From JBGVSA01 sp047605765 (GTDB taxonomy: Bacteria; Pseudomonadota; Gammaproteobacteria; Burkholderiales; Rhodocyclaceae): DNA of 25,276 nt. Positions 14,425 through 22,363 of the stretch are shown in pieces. Under the pieces are notes generated by a model, which saw nothing but the letters and a program-made list of their open reading frames with translations, had not been told where the DNA came from and made no database searches. Position 1 is the first letter of the stretch, and every line of letters starts with the position of its first letter. The stretch covers positions 1 through 25,276 of the forward strand of contig JASGFB010000071.1 in assembly GCA_047605765.1 (NCBI GenBank). Direction: 5' to 3'. The position numbers and the translations under genes were made by a program.

Positions 14425-15168
14425 TGGTATGCCGCTCGTCCCTGCCCCAAGGTCTGTGCCGGCCGCGACAGGCCCGCGCGCCGCGGCTTCCCGCCGCGAG
14501 GCGACGTTCAGCTTGCGCAGGATCTTCTGCACGTGGTTCTTCACGGTGAGTGGACTGATGTCGAGAATCTGGCCGATCTCGTGATTGGTCTTGCCTTGTC
14601 GCACGCAGGCCAGTACCTCCGCTTCGCGCGGACTCAGGCGCGAACGCGTCGGCTCGCCCTGGGCGTCGGCACGCGGGCCGGTCTGCAACAGCGCCACGTA
14701 CAAATAAGGCAGCAGCAACTCGGCAAAGCGGCATTGACGCGCGCCCGGCGCCGGCGTGACATCGAGGAAAACGAACAAGGCCGGCGCGGCACCGGCGCGG
14801 TCGGGCACGCCATGCAACAAGGCGTTGCCGGCGTCGATGCGTCGCAAGGCTAGCGCGGCGGGGCTATCGCCCTCGGCGCTGAGGATGCAGGGCTGGCCGT
14901 CCTGCGTACGCCAGTGGCGTTCAAGGATGTCCAGCGCATGCAGATTGGCGCGTTCGGCCATGGGTTCGTCCGCGCACACCAGCGCGCGATGGCTCGCGCC
15001 GCGCGAGGAGCCCCACAGGCACAACAAAGCCCGGTGCGTGATGAATCCCTGCAAAGGGCCCCGCGCCCACAGATGAAAGTGATGCGCCTGGCGGATGCGC
15101 ACGGCGCTTTCGGCCGCGTAGGCCAGGCGTTGCAGCTCGATGGCATCCAGCACGTCTGTTCCGGCCAC
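14416..15168 (-). CDS. LuxR-family transcriptional regulator, EpsA-like
   Basis: A 250-residue regulator with a C-terminal LuxR/NarL-type helix-turn-helix at about 178-232 (LSPREAEVLACVRQGKTN, then EIGQILDISPLTVKNHVQKIL). The N-terminal region, with HHFHLWARGPLQGFITHRALLC at about 29-50, resembles EpsA-type regulators associated with exopolysaccharide loci in betaproteobacteria; it is neither a receiver nor a clear acyl-homoserine-lactone domain. The start is GTG at 15168. The C-terminal 18 residues after the HTH are low-complexity (Gly, Ala). The TonB-receptor gene follows, with its promoter overlapping this stop codon, so regulation of that receptor is possible (inference). Confidence 0.85.
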   Translation of the reverse strand: MAGTDVLDAIELQRLAYAAESAVRIRQAHHFHLWARGPLQGFITHRALLCLWGSSRGASHRALVCADEPMAERANLHALDILERHWRTQDGQPCILSAEGDSPAALALRRIDAGNALLHGVPDRAGAAPALFVFLDVTPAPGARQCRFAELLLPYLYVALLQTGPRADAQGEPTRSRLSPREAEVLACVRQGKTNHEIGQILDISPLTVKNHVQKILRKLNVASRREAAARGPVAAGTDLGAGTSGIPLG

Positions 15169-15240
15169 GGTTCGATCCCAGGACAGGTTCCGGGGCTCGA
15201 CACTATGTGCGGCAGGTTTCAGGCGTCTTGAGGGGAGATG

Positions 15241-15271
15241 ACAAAATCGTGACAGCCCGCCGAAGCGGGCT
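15241..15271 (-). terminator. Probable terminator of the M16-rsmD-coaD-ferredoxin operon
   Basis: A 7-bp stem AGCCCGC/GCGGGCT with a TTCG tetraloop on the minus strand (15254-15271) lies 9 nt after the ferredoxin stop. The T-run is weak and late (ATTTTGT), so termination may be partial. Confidence 0.65.
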
Positions 15272-15280
15272 TCGGGAGAA

Positions 15281-15529
15281 TCAGCGCGAGGTCAGCTTGA
15301 TGAATTTCTCCATCAGCTGGTCCTGGTTTTCAACATAGTCCGGATTGTGCGGAATGCAGTCCACCGGACACACCTGCTGACACTGCGGCTCGTCGAAGTG
15401 GCCCACGCACTCGGTGCACTTGTTGGGGTCGATCTGGTAGATCTCCGCCCCTTGGGAGATAGCCTGGTTGGGGCACTCGGGTTCGCAGACGTCGCAGTTG
15501 ATGCATTCGTCCGTGATCATCAATGACAT
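15281..15529 (-). CDS. yfhL: YfhL-type 2[4Fe-4S] ferredoxin
   Basis: An 82-residue ferredoxin of the Allochromatium type, a low-potential electron carrier in the cytoplasm. The first cluster motif is Cys9-x2-Cys12-x2-Cys15-x3-Cys19-Pro. The second has the family insertion, Cys38-x2-Cys41-x8-Cys50-x3-Cys54-Pro, with an extra Cys58. A C-terminal helix of about 15 residues follows. It is the last gene of the rsmD-coaD operon, 35 nt after coaD, an order common in beta- and gammaproteobacteria. The physiological partner is not known. Confidence 0.95.
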   Translation of the reverse strand: MSLMITDECINCDVCEPECPNQAISQGAEIYQIDPNKCTECVGHFDEPQCQQVCPVDCIPHNPDYVENQDQLMEKFIKLTSR

Positions 15530-15564
15530 AGGGTCTTACCTTCTTACTACGTACAACGAAAAAA

Positions 15565-16074
15565 TCACTGCTTGCCGCTGCCGGCCAGCACTTTCTGGCG
15601 GATACGCTCGGCCACGACCGGCTGCACGAAGGTGCTGATGTCGCCGCCCAGCAAGCCGATCTCGCGCACCATGGTCGCCGACACGAACATGAATTCTTCG
15701 CCCGGCGTCAGGAACATGGTTTCCACGTCGGGATGCAGGCGACGGTTCATGCCGGCCATCTGGAATTCGTATTCGAAGTCCGACACCGCGCGCAGGCCGC
15801 GCAGGATGATGTGCGCGTTGCGACTGCGCACGAACTCGATCAGCAGCCCGGAAAACGCCTGCACCTCAACGTTGGGATAGACCGACAGTACCTCACGCGC
15901 CAGCTCCACGCGCTCGTCGAGCGTAAAAATCGGATTCTTGCCGCTGTGTTTGGCCACCCCCACCAGCACGTGATCGAACATGCCGGCCGCCCGTCGCACC
16001 AGGTCCTCATGGCCGCGGGTAAGCGGATCGAAGGTCCCCGGATAGACCACGACGTTATAGTTGGCGGCACTCAT
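15565..16074 (-). CDS. coaD: Phosphopantetheine adenylyltransferase
   Basis: CoaD (EC 2.7.7.3) transfers AMP from ATP to 4'-phosphopantetheine, the penultimate step of coenzyme A synthesis. The 169-residue protein has the nucleotidyltransferase motif YPGTFDPLTRGHEDL (TRGH at 19-22), ILRGLRAVSDFEYEFQMAGMNR and the second motif FVSATMVREI. Length is typical (about 160). Its ATG overlaps the rsmD stop region by 4 nt (16071-16074), which suggests coupled translation. Confidence 0.98.
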   Translation of the reverse strand: MSAANYNVVVYPGTFDPLTRGHEDLVRRAAGMFDHVLVGVAKHSGKNPIFTLDERVELAREVLSVYPNVEVQAFSGLLIEFVRSRNAHIILRGLRAVSDFEYEFQMAGMNRRLHPDVETMFLTPGEEFMFVSATMVREIGLLGGDISTFVQPVVAERIRQKVLAGSGKQ

Positions 16075-16613
16075 GGATGTTCCTCAGCAGCGAGCAATTG
16101 ATAATGCACCTGCCCGGCCCGGCCACGCTTGAATGTCTGCAAGCCGGCCAACGTGTCGACGGGGTGTTCGGCCTCGGCATACACACGGCCCGAGTCGGCC
16201 AGCACGGACGCGAGCAGGGGGGCGACACGCTCAAGCCAACCCTTCTGGTAGGGCGGATCAAGAAAGATCACGTCGAACCGGCCGGCCGCGCGGCGCAAAA
16301 ATTCTAACGCATCGCCTCGCTGCAGCCGCACATTATCGGCGTCCAACGTCTTGACGGCCTTCTGCAAGTGGGCAAAAACGGCAGGCGCCTGCTCCACCAT
16401 GACCACTTCGGCGGCGCCGCGCGAGGCCGCCTCGAAGCCCAGCGCACCGCTGCCGGCGAACAGATCCAGACAGCGCAGCCCATCCAGTTCCTGCCCCAGC
16501 CAATTGAACAGCGTCTCGCGCACGCGATCGGGCGTCGGCCGCAGCCCGATGGCATCAGGCACCTCGATCAGCCGCGAACGCCAGGCGCCGCCGACGATGC
16601 GAACACGACTCAC
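16071..16613 (-). CDS. rsmD: 16S rRNA (guanine(966)-N(2))-methyltransferase
   Basis: RsmD (EC 2.1.1.171) methylates G966 of 16S rRNA in the assembled small subunit. The 180-residue protein has the N-terminal RIVGGAWRSR and LRPTPDRVRETLFNWL, motif I CLDLFAGSGALGFEAASRG, and the catalytic motif FLDPPY. It overlaps the upstream M16 gene by 4 nt and coaD by 4 nt, so all three are translated from one message. Confidence 0.97.
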   Translation of the reverse strand: MSRVRIVGGAWRSRLIEVPDAIGLRPTPDRVRETLFNWLGQELDGLRCLDLFAGSGALGFEAASRGAAEVVMVEQAPAVFAHLQKAVKTLDADNVRLQRGDALEFLRRAAGRFDVIFLDPPYQKGWLERVAPLLASVLADSGRVYAEAEHPVDTLAGLQTFKRGRAGQVHYQLLAAEEHP

Positions 16614-17920
16614 GGCGCCTTCCCGCCCACGACCACAGTCACCAGATGGTCTTTCTGAAGGTGGCGGGCAAAGGCTTCGCGCACCTGCGCGGTGGTCACG
16701 GCCGCCACGCGTTCGGCGTAATGGTCGAGGTAGTCGAGCGGCAAGCCGTAGTAGCCGATCACCGCCACCTGGCCGAGGATCTTGCCGTTGCTGTCGAGGC
16801 GCAGCGCGAAGCCATTGATCAGGTTGTCCTTGGCGGCCTGCAGTTCGTCCTCGCTCGGCCCCTCGCGCAGAAAGGTGTCGACGGTGTCCATGGCCACCTG
16901 CACTGTCTCGTCGGCCTTCTCGGCGCGCGTCTCCACGCCGAGCTGGAACAGCCCCAGCGAACGCTGCGGATTGAAATAACTGTAGGCGCCGTAGGCCAGG
17001 CCGCGTTTGTCGCGGATTTCCTTCATCAGGCGCGACGAGAAGCCACCGCCGCCTAACGCGTAGTTACCCACCACCAGCGGAAAGAAATCGGCATCGCCCC
17101 GCTTGAGGGCCGGCATGCCGATGGCGATGTGTGCCTGGGCGGCGGCATGCGGGATGCGCTCGGTGACGCCGCGCGGCAAGGCCGGATCGGGCAAGGGCGG
17201 CAGCGTGCCGCCGGCGGGCAGATCGGCGGTCAGCACCTGCGCCACGCGCTCGGCGTCGGCCCGGCTCAGGTCGCCGACCAGGGTGACCACCGCACCGCGC
17301 GCGGTGTAGTACTGGCGATGGAAATTGACCAGATCATCGCGGCGCAGGCGCTGCAGCGTCGCCACGGTGTCGATGTGGCCGTAGGGGTGGCTGCCGTAGG
17401 TCAGTTGCATGAAACGGCGGCCGAGAATGGCGCCGGGTTGCGTTTCGGCTTCGCGCAGGCCGGCGATGGCGCGCGTGCGTTCGCGATCGATGACGGCCTG
17501 CGGAAAGGTCGGGCGCGTCAGCATGTCGTGCAGAAGCGCCAACGCAGTGTCGCGCTCGGTCGGGCTGCTCAGCACGCGCAGCGTGAAGCTGGCGCGGTCG
17601 GCCTCGGCACCGCCCCCCAGGCGCGCGCCCACATCGGCCAGGCGATCGGCGATGGCGTTCTCGTCCAGCGCGACCTTGCCGCTGGTGACGCCGGCATCGA
17701 GCAGCGAGGCGGTCATATCGGCCACGCCGATCCTGGCGGCATCGTCACGCGCCGAACCGGCATCGAAATCCACCTGCACGTCGAGGATCGGCAGCGTACG
17801 GTTCTCGACGAAGTACACGCGCGTTCCGGCGGGCGTGGTCCAGTGCTGGATGGTCACGCCGGCCTGGGCGGCGACGGTCAGGGTGGCGGCCACGAGCGCC
17901 GCGGCAAATTGTCTGATCAT
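16610..17920 (-). CDS. M16-family peptidase-like protein lacking the zinc motif (non-catalytic partner)
   Basis: A secreted M16 protein of 436 residues: signal peptide MIRQFAAALVAATLTVAAQA, then two M16 half-domains. Where active members have HxxEH, this one reads GVADMTASLLDAG, so the zinc site is absent. It keeps the C-terminal-domain glycine-rich loop and Arg/Tyr region (YALGGGGFSSRLMKEIRDKRGLAY) that binds substrate in the partner subunit. It probably pairs with the catalytic M16 protein encoded 10 nt upstream, as alpha and beta subunits do in other M16B heterodimers (inference). The ATG at 17920 has GAGGAA 6 nt upstream; an in-frame start 12 codons earlier overlaps the upstream gene. Confidence 0.93.
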   Translation of the reverse strand: MIRQFAAALVAATLTVAAQAGVTIQHWTTPAGTRVYFVENRTLPILDVQVDFDAGSARDDAARIGVADMTASLLDAGVTSGKVALDENAIADRLADVGARLGGGAEADRASFTLRVLSSPTERDTALALLHDMLTRPTFPQAVIDRERTRAIAGLREAETQPGAILGRRFMQLTYGSHPYGHIDTVATLQRLRRDDLVNFHRQYYTARGAVVTLVGDLSRADAERVAQVLTADLPAGGTLPPLPDPALPRGVTERIPHAAAQAHIAIGMPALKRGDADFFPLVVGNYALGGGGFSSRLMKEIRDKRGLAYGAYSYFNPQRSLGLFQLGVETRAEKADETVQVAMDTVDTFLREGPSEDELQAAKDNLINGFALRLDSNGKILGQVAVIGYYGLPLDYLDHYAERVAAVTTAQVREAFARHLQKDHLVTVVVGGKAP

Positions 17921-17930
17921 GCGGCGTTCC

Positions 17931-19319
17931 TCAGTATTTGAAATCCGGCTCGGCACGCTGCGCCTTGGGGTCGGGCGGCAGCGGCACCAGATCGGCCACG
18001 GTCAGGGCCTCATCGCCAAGCAGCAAACGGGCGGCGTTCTTGACCTCGGCCGGCGTCACCGTGCGCAACTGGGCATAGATGCGGTCATCGTCGCGCCACG
18101 ACAGACCAATGGTTTCGAACGAGCCGATCTGCATGGCCTGCCCCATCAGCGAATCCTGCTCGTACACCTTGCCGGCCAGCATCTGCGCACGGGCGCGGGT
18201 CAATTCCTTTTCGTCCACGCCATCGATCGCCACCTTGCGGATCTGCGCGCGCAGATCGCTTTCGAGCTGAGCCACGCTGACCCCCTTGCCGGGCACGCCT
18301 TCGACGATGAAAAGGCTCTGCCGCCCGCGCGAGATACCGTCGTAGCCGGCACCCACCGATAGGGCGTGCTTGCTGCCGCGCACCAGGCTGCGGTTGAGGC
18401 GCGCCCCGCTGTAGCCATCGAGCACCGCGGCCAGCATTTCGAGGGCATAGGCCTGGCGGGAGCCGCCGATATCCGCCAACGTCGGCACATGCCAGGCCAA
18501 CGCCAGGTAGGGCAGTTCGGCCGGCGCCTTGACGGTCACGCGGCGGATGCCGGCCTGCGCCGGCTCGCCCTGCGCCTTGCGCACGGGCATCGCCACCGAC
18601 GCCAGCTTGCCGTAGGTGTCGGCGGCCTGCTTGAAGACGGCTTCGTGCTCGACGTCGCCGACCACCACCACGGTGGCGTTGTTGGGGCCATACCAGTGCT
18701 TGTACCAGTCGCGCACGTCCTGCGCGCTCATGTTCTGGATGTCATCCATCCAGCCGATCACGGGTACGCGGTAGGGGTGAGCCTGGAAAGCAGCGGCCAT
18801 GAGCGCTTCGTACACCTTGGCGCGTGGCTTGTCGTCGGTGCGCCAGCGGCGCTCTTCGGCGATGACCTGGATCTCTTTCTTGAAGAGTTCGTCATCGACC
18901 GCCAGATTGGCCATGCGATCGGCTTCGAGGCGCATGACATCGGGCAGCCGCGCGGCCGGAACCTGCTGGTGATAGGCCGTGTAGTCACGCGTGGTGAACG
19001 CATTGTCGCGCCCGCCCAGCGCCGCCACCCGCTTGCTGAACTCGCCCGGCCCCACCTCGGCCGTGCCCTTGAACATCATGTGTTCGAGGGCATGGGCGAC
19101 ACCGGTGGTGCCGGTGGATTCATCCATGCCGCCGATGCGGTACCACACCATATGGACCGCCGTGGGCGCCCGGTGGTCTTCGCGCACCACCACCTTGAGG
19201 CCGTTGGGCAGGGTCGTTTCGAATGTACTGGCGGCGGGGTCGGCCGCCGTGGCAGCCGTGGCGAGCAGCGCGCAGGCCAGCGCCGCCAGCCAGTGGGCCG
19301 ATAAGCTCATCGATCGCAT
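17931..19319 (-). CDS. M16-family zinc metallopeptidase (catalytic subunit), periplasmic
   Basis: A 462-residue processing-peptidase-like zinc protease with a signal peptide ending near ATAADPAAS. The zinc motif is His76-Ala-Leu-Glu79-His80 (HxxEH); the distal glutamates Glu149 and Glu156 lie 69 and 76 residues later, as in mitochondrial processing peptidase beta. GGRDNAFTTRDYTAYH is the usual active-site edge. The partner gene follows after 10 nt and lacks the motif. This is the first gene of the M16-M16-rsmD-coaD-ferredoxin operon and is divergent from ftsY across 176 nt. No clear promoter stands out in that gap apart from an AT-rich imperfect palindrome, ATGATAAATCAT, near 19390. The substrate is unknown. 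Confidence 0.94.
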   Translation of the reverse strand: MRSMSLSAHWLAALACALLATAATAADPAASTFETTLPNGLKVVVREDHRAPTAVHMVWYRIGGMDESTGTTGVAHALEHMMFKGTAEVGPGEFSKRVAALGGRDNAFTTRDYTAYHQQVPAARLPDVMRLEADRMANLAVDDELFKKEIQVIAEERRWRTDDKPRAKVYEALMAAAFQAHPYRVPVIGWMDDIQNMSAQDVRDWYKHWYGPNNATVVVVGDVEHEAVFKQAADTYGKLASVAMPVRKAQGEPAQAGIRRVTVKAPAELPYLALAWHVPTLADIGGSRQAYALEMLAAVLDGYSGARLNRSLVRGSKHALSVGAGYDGISRGRQSLFIVEGVPGKGVSVAQLESDLRAQIRKVAIDGVDEKELTRARAQMLAGKVYEQDSLMGQAMQIGSFETIGLSWRDDDRIYAQLRTVTPAEVKNAARLLLGDEALTVADLVPLPPDPKAQRAEPDFKY

Positions 19320-19495
19320 CTGTTAGACTTCTCCAGGATAGGCACGGCACGTGCTGGCACTGATCGCGCCCGCGACACGCCGGCGCGGCATGATAAATCA
19401 TGTGCTTGCGAGACCCGGCACGCTTCCCTCAATTTGCCCCATGCAATGCGGTTGAAGCGGCCGGGACGCAAGCCTCTTTCCGACTCTCGCGCACA

Positions 19496-20581
19496 ATGTT
19501 TAGTTTCTTCAAGAAATCCGGTACCGCCCCGGATGCGGCCACGCCTGCCCCCGAGCAGGCGCCGCAGGCCGAGGTGCCCACCCAGCCGCAGTCGCTGGCC
19601 AACGCCCCCGCCGCCGCGGTGCCCGAGGGGCCGCGCCGCTCATGGCTGGAACGCCTCAAGTCGGGTCTGGCGCGCACACGCGATCAGATCGGCGCGGTGG
19701 GCGACAGCGTCGGCGGCCTGTTCTCGCGCCGCAAGATCGACGAAGACCTCCTCGAAGAACTCGAAGCGACGCTGCTGATGGCCGACTGCGGCGTCGACGC
19801 CACCGGCGCTCTGGTCGCCGAGCTGCGCCGTCGCTGGAAGCAGGACAAGCTCGAGACCGGCGAGCAACTCAAGATCGCGCTCGCAGAGGTCCTGCAGGAT
19901 CTCCTGCAACCGTTGCAGAAACCGATCGACGCCAACACCCACAAACCCTTCGTCATCATGCTGGCAGGCGTCAACGGCGCCGGCAAGACGACTTCGATCG
20001 GCAAGCTCGCCCGCCACTTCCAGCTCGAAGGCCGCAGCGTGCTGCTGGCTGCCGGCGATACCTTCCGCGCCGCCGCCCGCGAACAATTGCAGGAATGGGG
20101 CGTACGCAACAATGTGACCGTCATTGCCCAGGACGGCGGCGATCCGGCGGCCGTGGTGTTCGACGCCATCAACGCCGCCAAAGCGCGCGGCATCGACGTG
20201 GTGCTGGCCGACACCGCCGGCCGCCTGCCCACCCAATTGCACCTGATGGACGAGATCGCCAAGGTCAAACGCGTCATTCAGAAGGCCGATCCCACCGGCC
20301 CGCATGAAGTCCTGCTGGTGCTGGATGCCAACATCGGCCAGAACGCGCTGGCCCAGCTCAAGGCCTTCGACACCGCCATCGGCGTCACCGGACTGGTGGT
20401 GACCAAGCTGGACGGCACCGCCAAGGGCGGCGTGGTGGCGGCCATCGCCCGCACCCATCCCACGCCGCTGCGCTTCATCGGCGTGGGCGAAGGCATCGAG
20501 GATCTGCAACCGTTCAATGCCCGCGAATTCGTCGAAGCCCTCTTCGGCGACGCTGCCATTGATCGGCAAGCCGGCCAATGA
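19496..20581 (+). CDS. ftsY: Signal recognition particle receptor
   Basis: FtsY is the SRP-receptor GTPase that delivers ribosome-nascent chains to SecYEG. The 361-residue protein has a short A domain rich in Pro, Ala and Glu (about 10-48), then the N domain and the G domain: GVNGAGKTT (158-166), DTFRAAAREQL (188-198), DTAGR (239-243) and TKLDG (303-307). The motif read as DANTGQNA or DATTGQNA in many homologues is DANIGQNA here. The ATG at 19496 starts MFSFFKK, a typical basic amphipathic N-terminus; a longer frame from 19400 lacks family features. ftsE follows after 79 nt. Confidence 0.96.
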   Translation: MFSFFKKSGTAPDAATPAPEQAPQAEVPTQPQSLANAPAAAVPEGPRRSWLERLKSGLARTRDQIGAVGDSVGGLFSRRKIDEDLLEELEATLLMADCGVDATGALVAELRRRWKQDKLETGEQLKIALAEVLQDLLQPLQKPIDANTHKPFVIMLAGVNGAGKTTSIGKLARHFQLEGRSVLLAAGDTFRAAAREQLQEWGVRNNVTVIAQDGGDPAAVVFDAINAAKARGIDVVLADTAGRLPTQLHLMDEIAKVKRVIQKADPTGPHEVLLVLDANIGQNALAQLKAFDTAIGVTGLVVTKLDGTAKGGVVAAIARTHPTPLRFIGVGEGIEDLQPFNAREFVEALFGDAAIDRQAGQ

Positions 20582-20596
20582 CGGCGGGTCGGGCCG

Positions 20597-20623
20597 GCTG
20601 GCGGGCCCGCCAGCGGGTAGAAT
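20597..20623 (+). promoter_or_regulatory. Palindrome and -10 box before ftsE-ftsX
   Basis: An 18-bp perfect palindrome, GCTGGCGGGCCCGCCAGC (20597-20614), is followed after 3 nt by TAGAAT (20618-20623), a good -10, 37 nt before the ftsE ATG. The palindrome fills the -35/spacer area, so it could be an operator; as RNA it could be a hairpin at the ftsY 3' end. It has no T-run. Confidence 0.45.
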
Positions 20624-20660
20624 CCGCGCTTCTGTTCGACGAGCACTCCACGCTTACTCG

Positions 20661-21314
20661 ATGATTCAATTCGAACAAGTTTCCAAACGCTATCCCGGCG
20701 GCCACGATGCGCTGTCGGGCATCGACCTTCTGATCCGGCATGGCGAACTGGTCGTCCTCGGCGGCCACTCCGGCGCCGGCAAGAGCACGCTGCTCAAGCT
20801 GATCGCCGCGCTCGAATCGCCCACCGCCGGCCACATCACGGTCAACGGACTCAACGTCGGCCAGCTCAAGCGCTCACAGGTGCCGTACCTGCGGCGCAGC
20901 CTTGGCCTGGTCATGCAGGATCACCGGCTGCTGCTCGATCGCACAGTCTTCGAGAACGTCATGCTGCCGCTGCAGGTGACCGAGCAGCCGCCGCGCGATG
21001 CAGCCAAGCGCGTGCGCGCCGCCCTCGAACGCGTCGGTCTGGCTCGCCACGAACAGGCCATGCCCCTGACGTTGTCCGGCGGCGAGCAGCAGCGTGCCGC
21101 CATCGCGCGCGCCATTGTGAACCGCCCTTCGATCCTCATCGCCGACGAACCGACGGCCAACCTCGACCCGGCGTACGCGCGCGAAATCGCCGCCCTCTTC
21201 CGCGACTTCAATGCCGCTGGCGTCACGCTGATCCTGGCAACGCACGACGAGACGCTGTACTCGCCCTACGGCGCGCGCCGCATCGAGCTTGCCCAGGGGA
21301 GACTCGTGCCATGA
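20661..21314 (+). CDS. ftsE: Cell-division ABC transporter ATP-binding protein FtsE
   Basis: FtsE is the ATPase of FtsEX, which at the septum activates peptidoglycan hydrolases through periplasmic partners. The 217-residue protein has Walker A GHSGAGKST (35-43), Q-loop Gln86, signature LSGGEQQ (138-144), Walker B ILIADEP (158-164) and H-loop His195. The ATG at 20661 opens the domain (MIQFEQVSKRYPGG); the frame is open upstream into ftsY but is not homologous there. It overlaps ftsX by 4 nt. Confidence 0.97.
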   Translation: MIQFEQVSKRYPGGHDALSGIDLLIRHGELVVLGGHSGAGKSTLLKLIAALESPTAGHITVNGLNVGQLKRSQVPYLRRSLGLVMQDHRLLLDRTVFENVMLPLQVTEQPPRDAAKRVRAALERVGLARHEQAMPLTLSGGEQQRAAIARAIVNRPSILIADEPTANLDPAYAREIAALFRDFNAAGVTLILATHDETLYSPYGARRIELAQGRLVP

Positions 21315-22216
21315 GCCTGCACGCCCACCGTTTTGCCTTCGTACGCGCGGCGCGGCGCCTGACCGGCCGCCCCCTGACCGCGCTGCTGTCGGGCCTGGTG
21401 ATCGCCATCGCGCTGGCGCTGCCGGCCCTGGGCTACACCTTGATCGATAACCTAGCCAGCCTGGCGCGTGGCGTTTCGGGCAAGCCCGAGATCAGCGTAT
21501 TCCTGCGCACCGATGCGGATGAGCGCGCCGTCGCCATGCTGCGCTCGAAGATGCAGTCGGACACGCGCATCGCCGCCGTCCGCTTCGTGCCCAAGGATCA
21601 GGCCCTCAAGCAGTTGGCGCAGCGCGGCGGCTTTGCCGACATCGCGCAGACCTTGCCCGAAAACCCGCTGCCGGATGCCTTCGTGCTCGAACCGGCATCG
21701 GACGCGCCAGAAGACTTCAACGCCCTGGCGAGCATGCTGTCAGGCCTGCCGCAGGTGGCGCGGGTGCAACTGGATTCGGCCTGGATCGAACGCATGCACG
21801 CCCTCATCGAGTTGGGGCGCAGCGCAGTGCTGCTGTTGGCCGGCCTGCTCGGCGCGGCCCTGGTCATCGTCACCTTCAACACCATCCGCCTGCAGATCCT
21901 CACGCAACGCGCGGAAATCTCCGTGAGCATGCTGCTGGGAGCCACCCGCGAGTTCGTCCGTCGCCCCTTCCTCTACTTCGGCTTCCTGCAGGGCCTGCTG
22001 GGCGGCCTGCTGGCGTGGGGACTGGTGGTGGCGCTGATGCTGCTCATCGGCCCGCGCGTGCAGGCCTTCGCGCAGACCTACAGCATCGTCCTCGACATGC
22101 CGCTGCCCGCCTGGCGCGAGGTCGCCGCGCTGTTGGTCTTCGCCGCCGTGCTCGGCTGGCTGGGTGCGGCGCTGTCGGTGCACCGCCACCTGCACGACGG
22201 ACTCATCAGCGACTGA
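21311..22216 (+). CDS. ftsX: Cell-division protein FtsX (permease-like subunit)
   Basis: FtsX is the membrane subunit of FtsEX and passes the ATPase signal to periplasmic regulators of amidases. The 301-residue protein has a cytoplasmic N-terminus, four membrane segments (about 25-45, 171-193, 222-247, 268-290) and a periplasmic domain of about 120 residues between the first two. The FNTIRLQILTQRAEISVSMLLGAT stretch is the FtsX/MacB-type signature. The ATG overlaps the ftsE stop (ATGA-type, 4 nt), so translation is coupled. A strong terminator follows. Confidence 0.96.
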   Translation: MSLHAHRFAFVRAARRLTGRPLTALLSGLVIAIALALPALGYTLIDNLASLARGVSGKPEISVFLRTDADERAVAMLRSKMQSDTRIAAVRFVPKDQALKQLAQRGGFADIAQTLPENPLPDAFVLEPASDAPEDFNALASMLSGLPQVARVQLDSAWIERMHALIELGRSAVLLLAGLLGAALVIVTFNTIRLQILTQRAEISVSMLLGATREFVRRPFLYFGFLQGLLGGLLAWGLVVALMLLIGPRVQAFAQTYSIVLDMPLPAWREVAALLVFAAVLGWLGAALSVHRHLHDGLISD

Positions 22217-22242
22217 GGCGCCACGCGCCCCGGCATCACAAG

Positions 22243-22265
22243 AAGGAGCCTGCGGGCTCCTTTTT
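22243..22265 (+). terminator. Rho-independent terminator of ftsE-ftsX
   Basis: AAGGAGCC (22243-22250), loop TGCG, GGCTCCTT (22255-22262), then further T (TTTTTC). It lies 27 nt after the ftsX stop. Confidence 0.93.
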
Positions 22266-22291
22266 CTTTGCACGAAAGGGCATCGCCCCTT

Positions 22292-22336
22292 GCACCTTGG
22301 GCCGATGCCAACCGCGCCCGCCTTGCGTAAGGTTCC
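22292..22336 (+). promoter_or_regulatory. Shared bipartite upstream element, copy 1 (before the orphan receiver gene)
   Basis: GCACCTTGGG-C-CGATG-C-CAA begins at 22292 and GCGTAA lies at 22325-22330, exactly 33 nt downstream of the start. The same layout recurs at 23951. The core contains TTGG-N7-CCAA. It lies 28 nt upstream of the GTG of the receiver gene when measured from its right end. Confidence 0.55.
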
Positions 22337-22363
22337 GCATCGGCAACCCGGCGGGGACCAACA

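Noticed and set aside
14190..14450. N-terminal extension of the TonB receptor to 770 residues
   Set aside because: The added 87 residues precede a normal signal peptide, cross the predicted promoter and overlap the LuxR gene.
18366..19304. Plus-strand open frames opposite the M16 peptidase
   Set aside because: They are shadow frames; the minus strand carries HxxEH and the full M16 layout.
22292..22336. Sigma-54 promoter or NtrC site in the shared element
   Set aside because: There is no GG-N10-GC spacing on either strand, and the GCACC half-site has no matching GGTGC partner.
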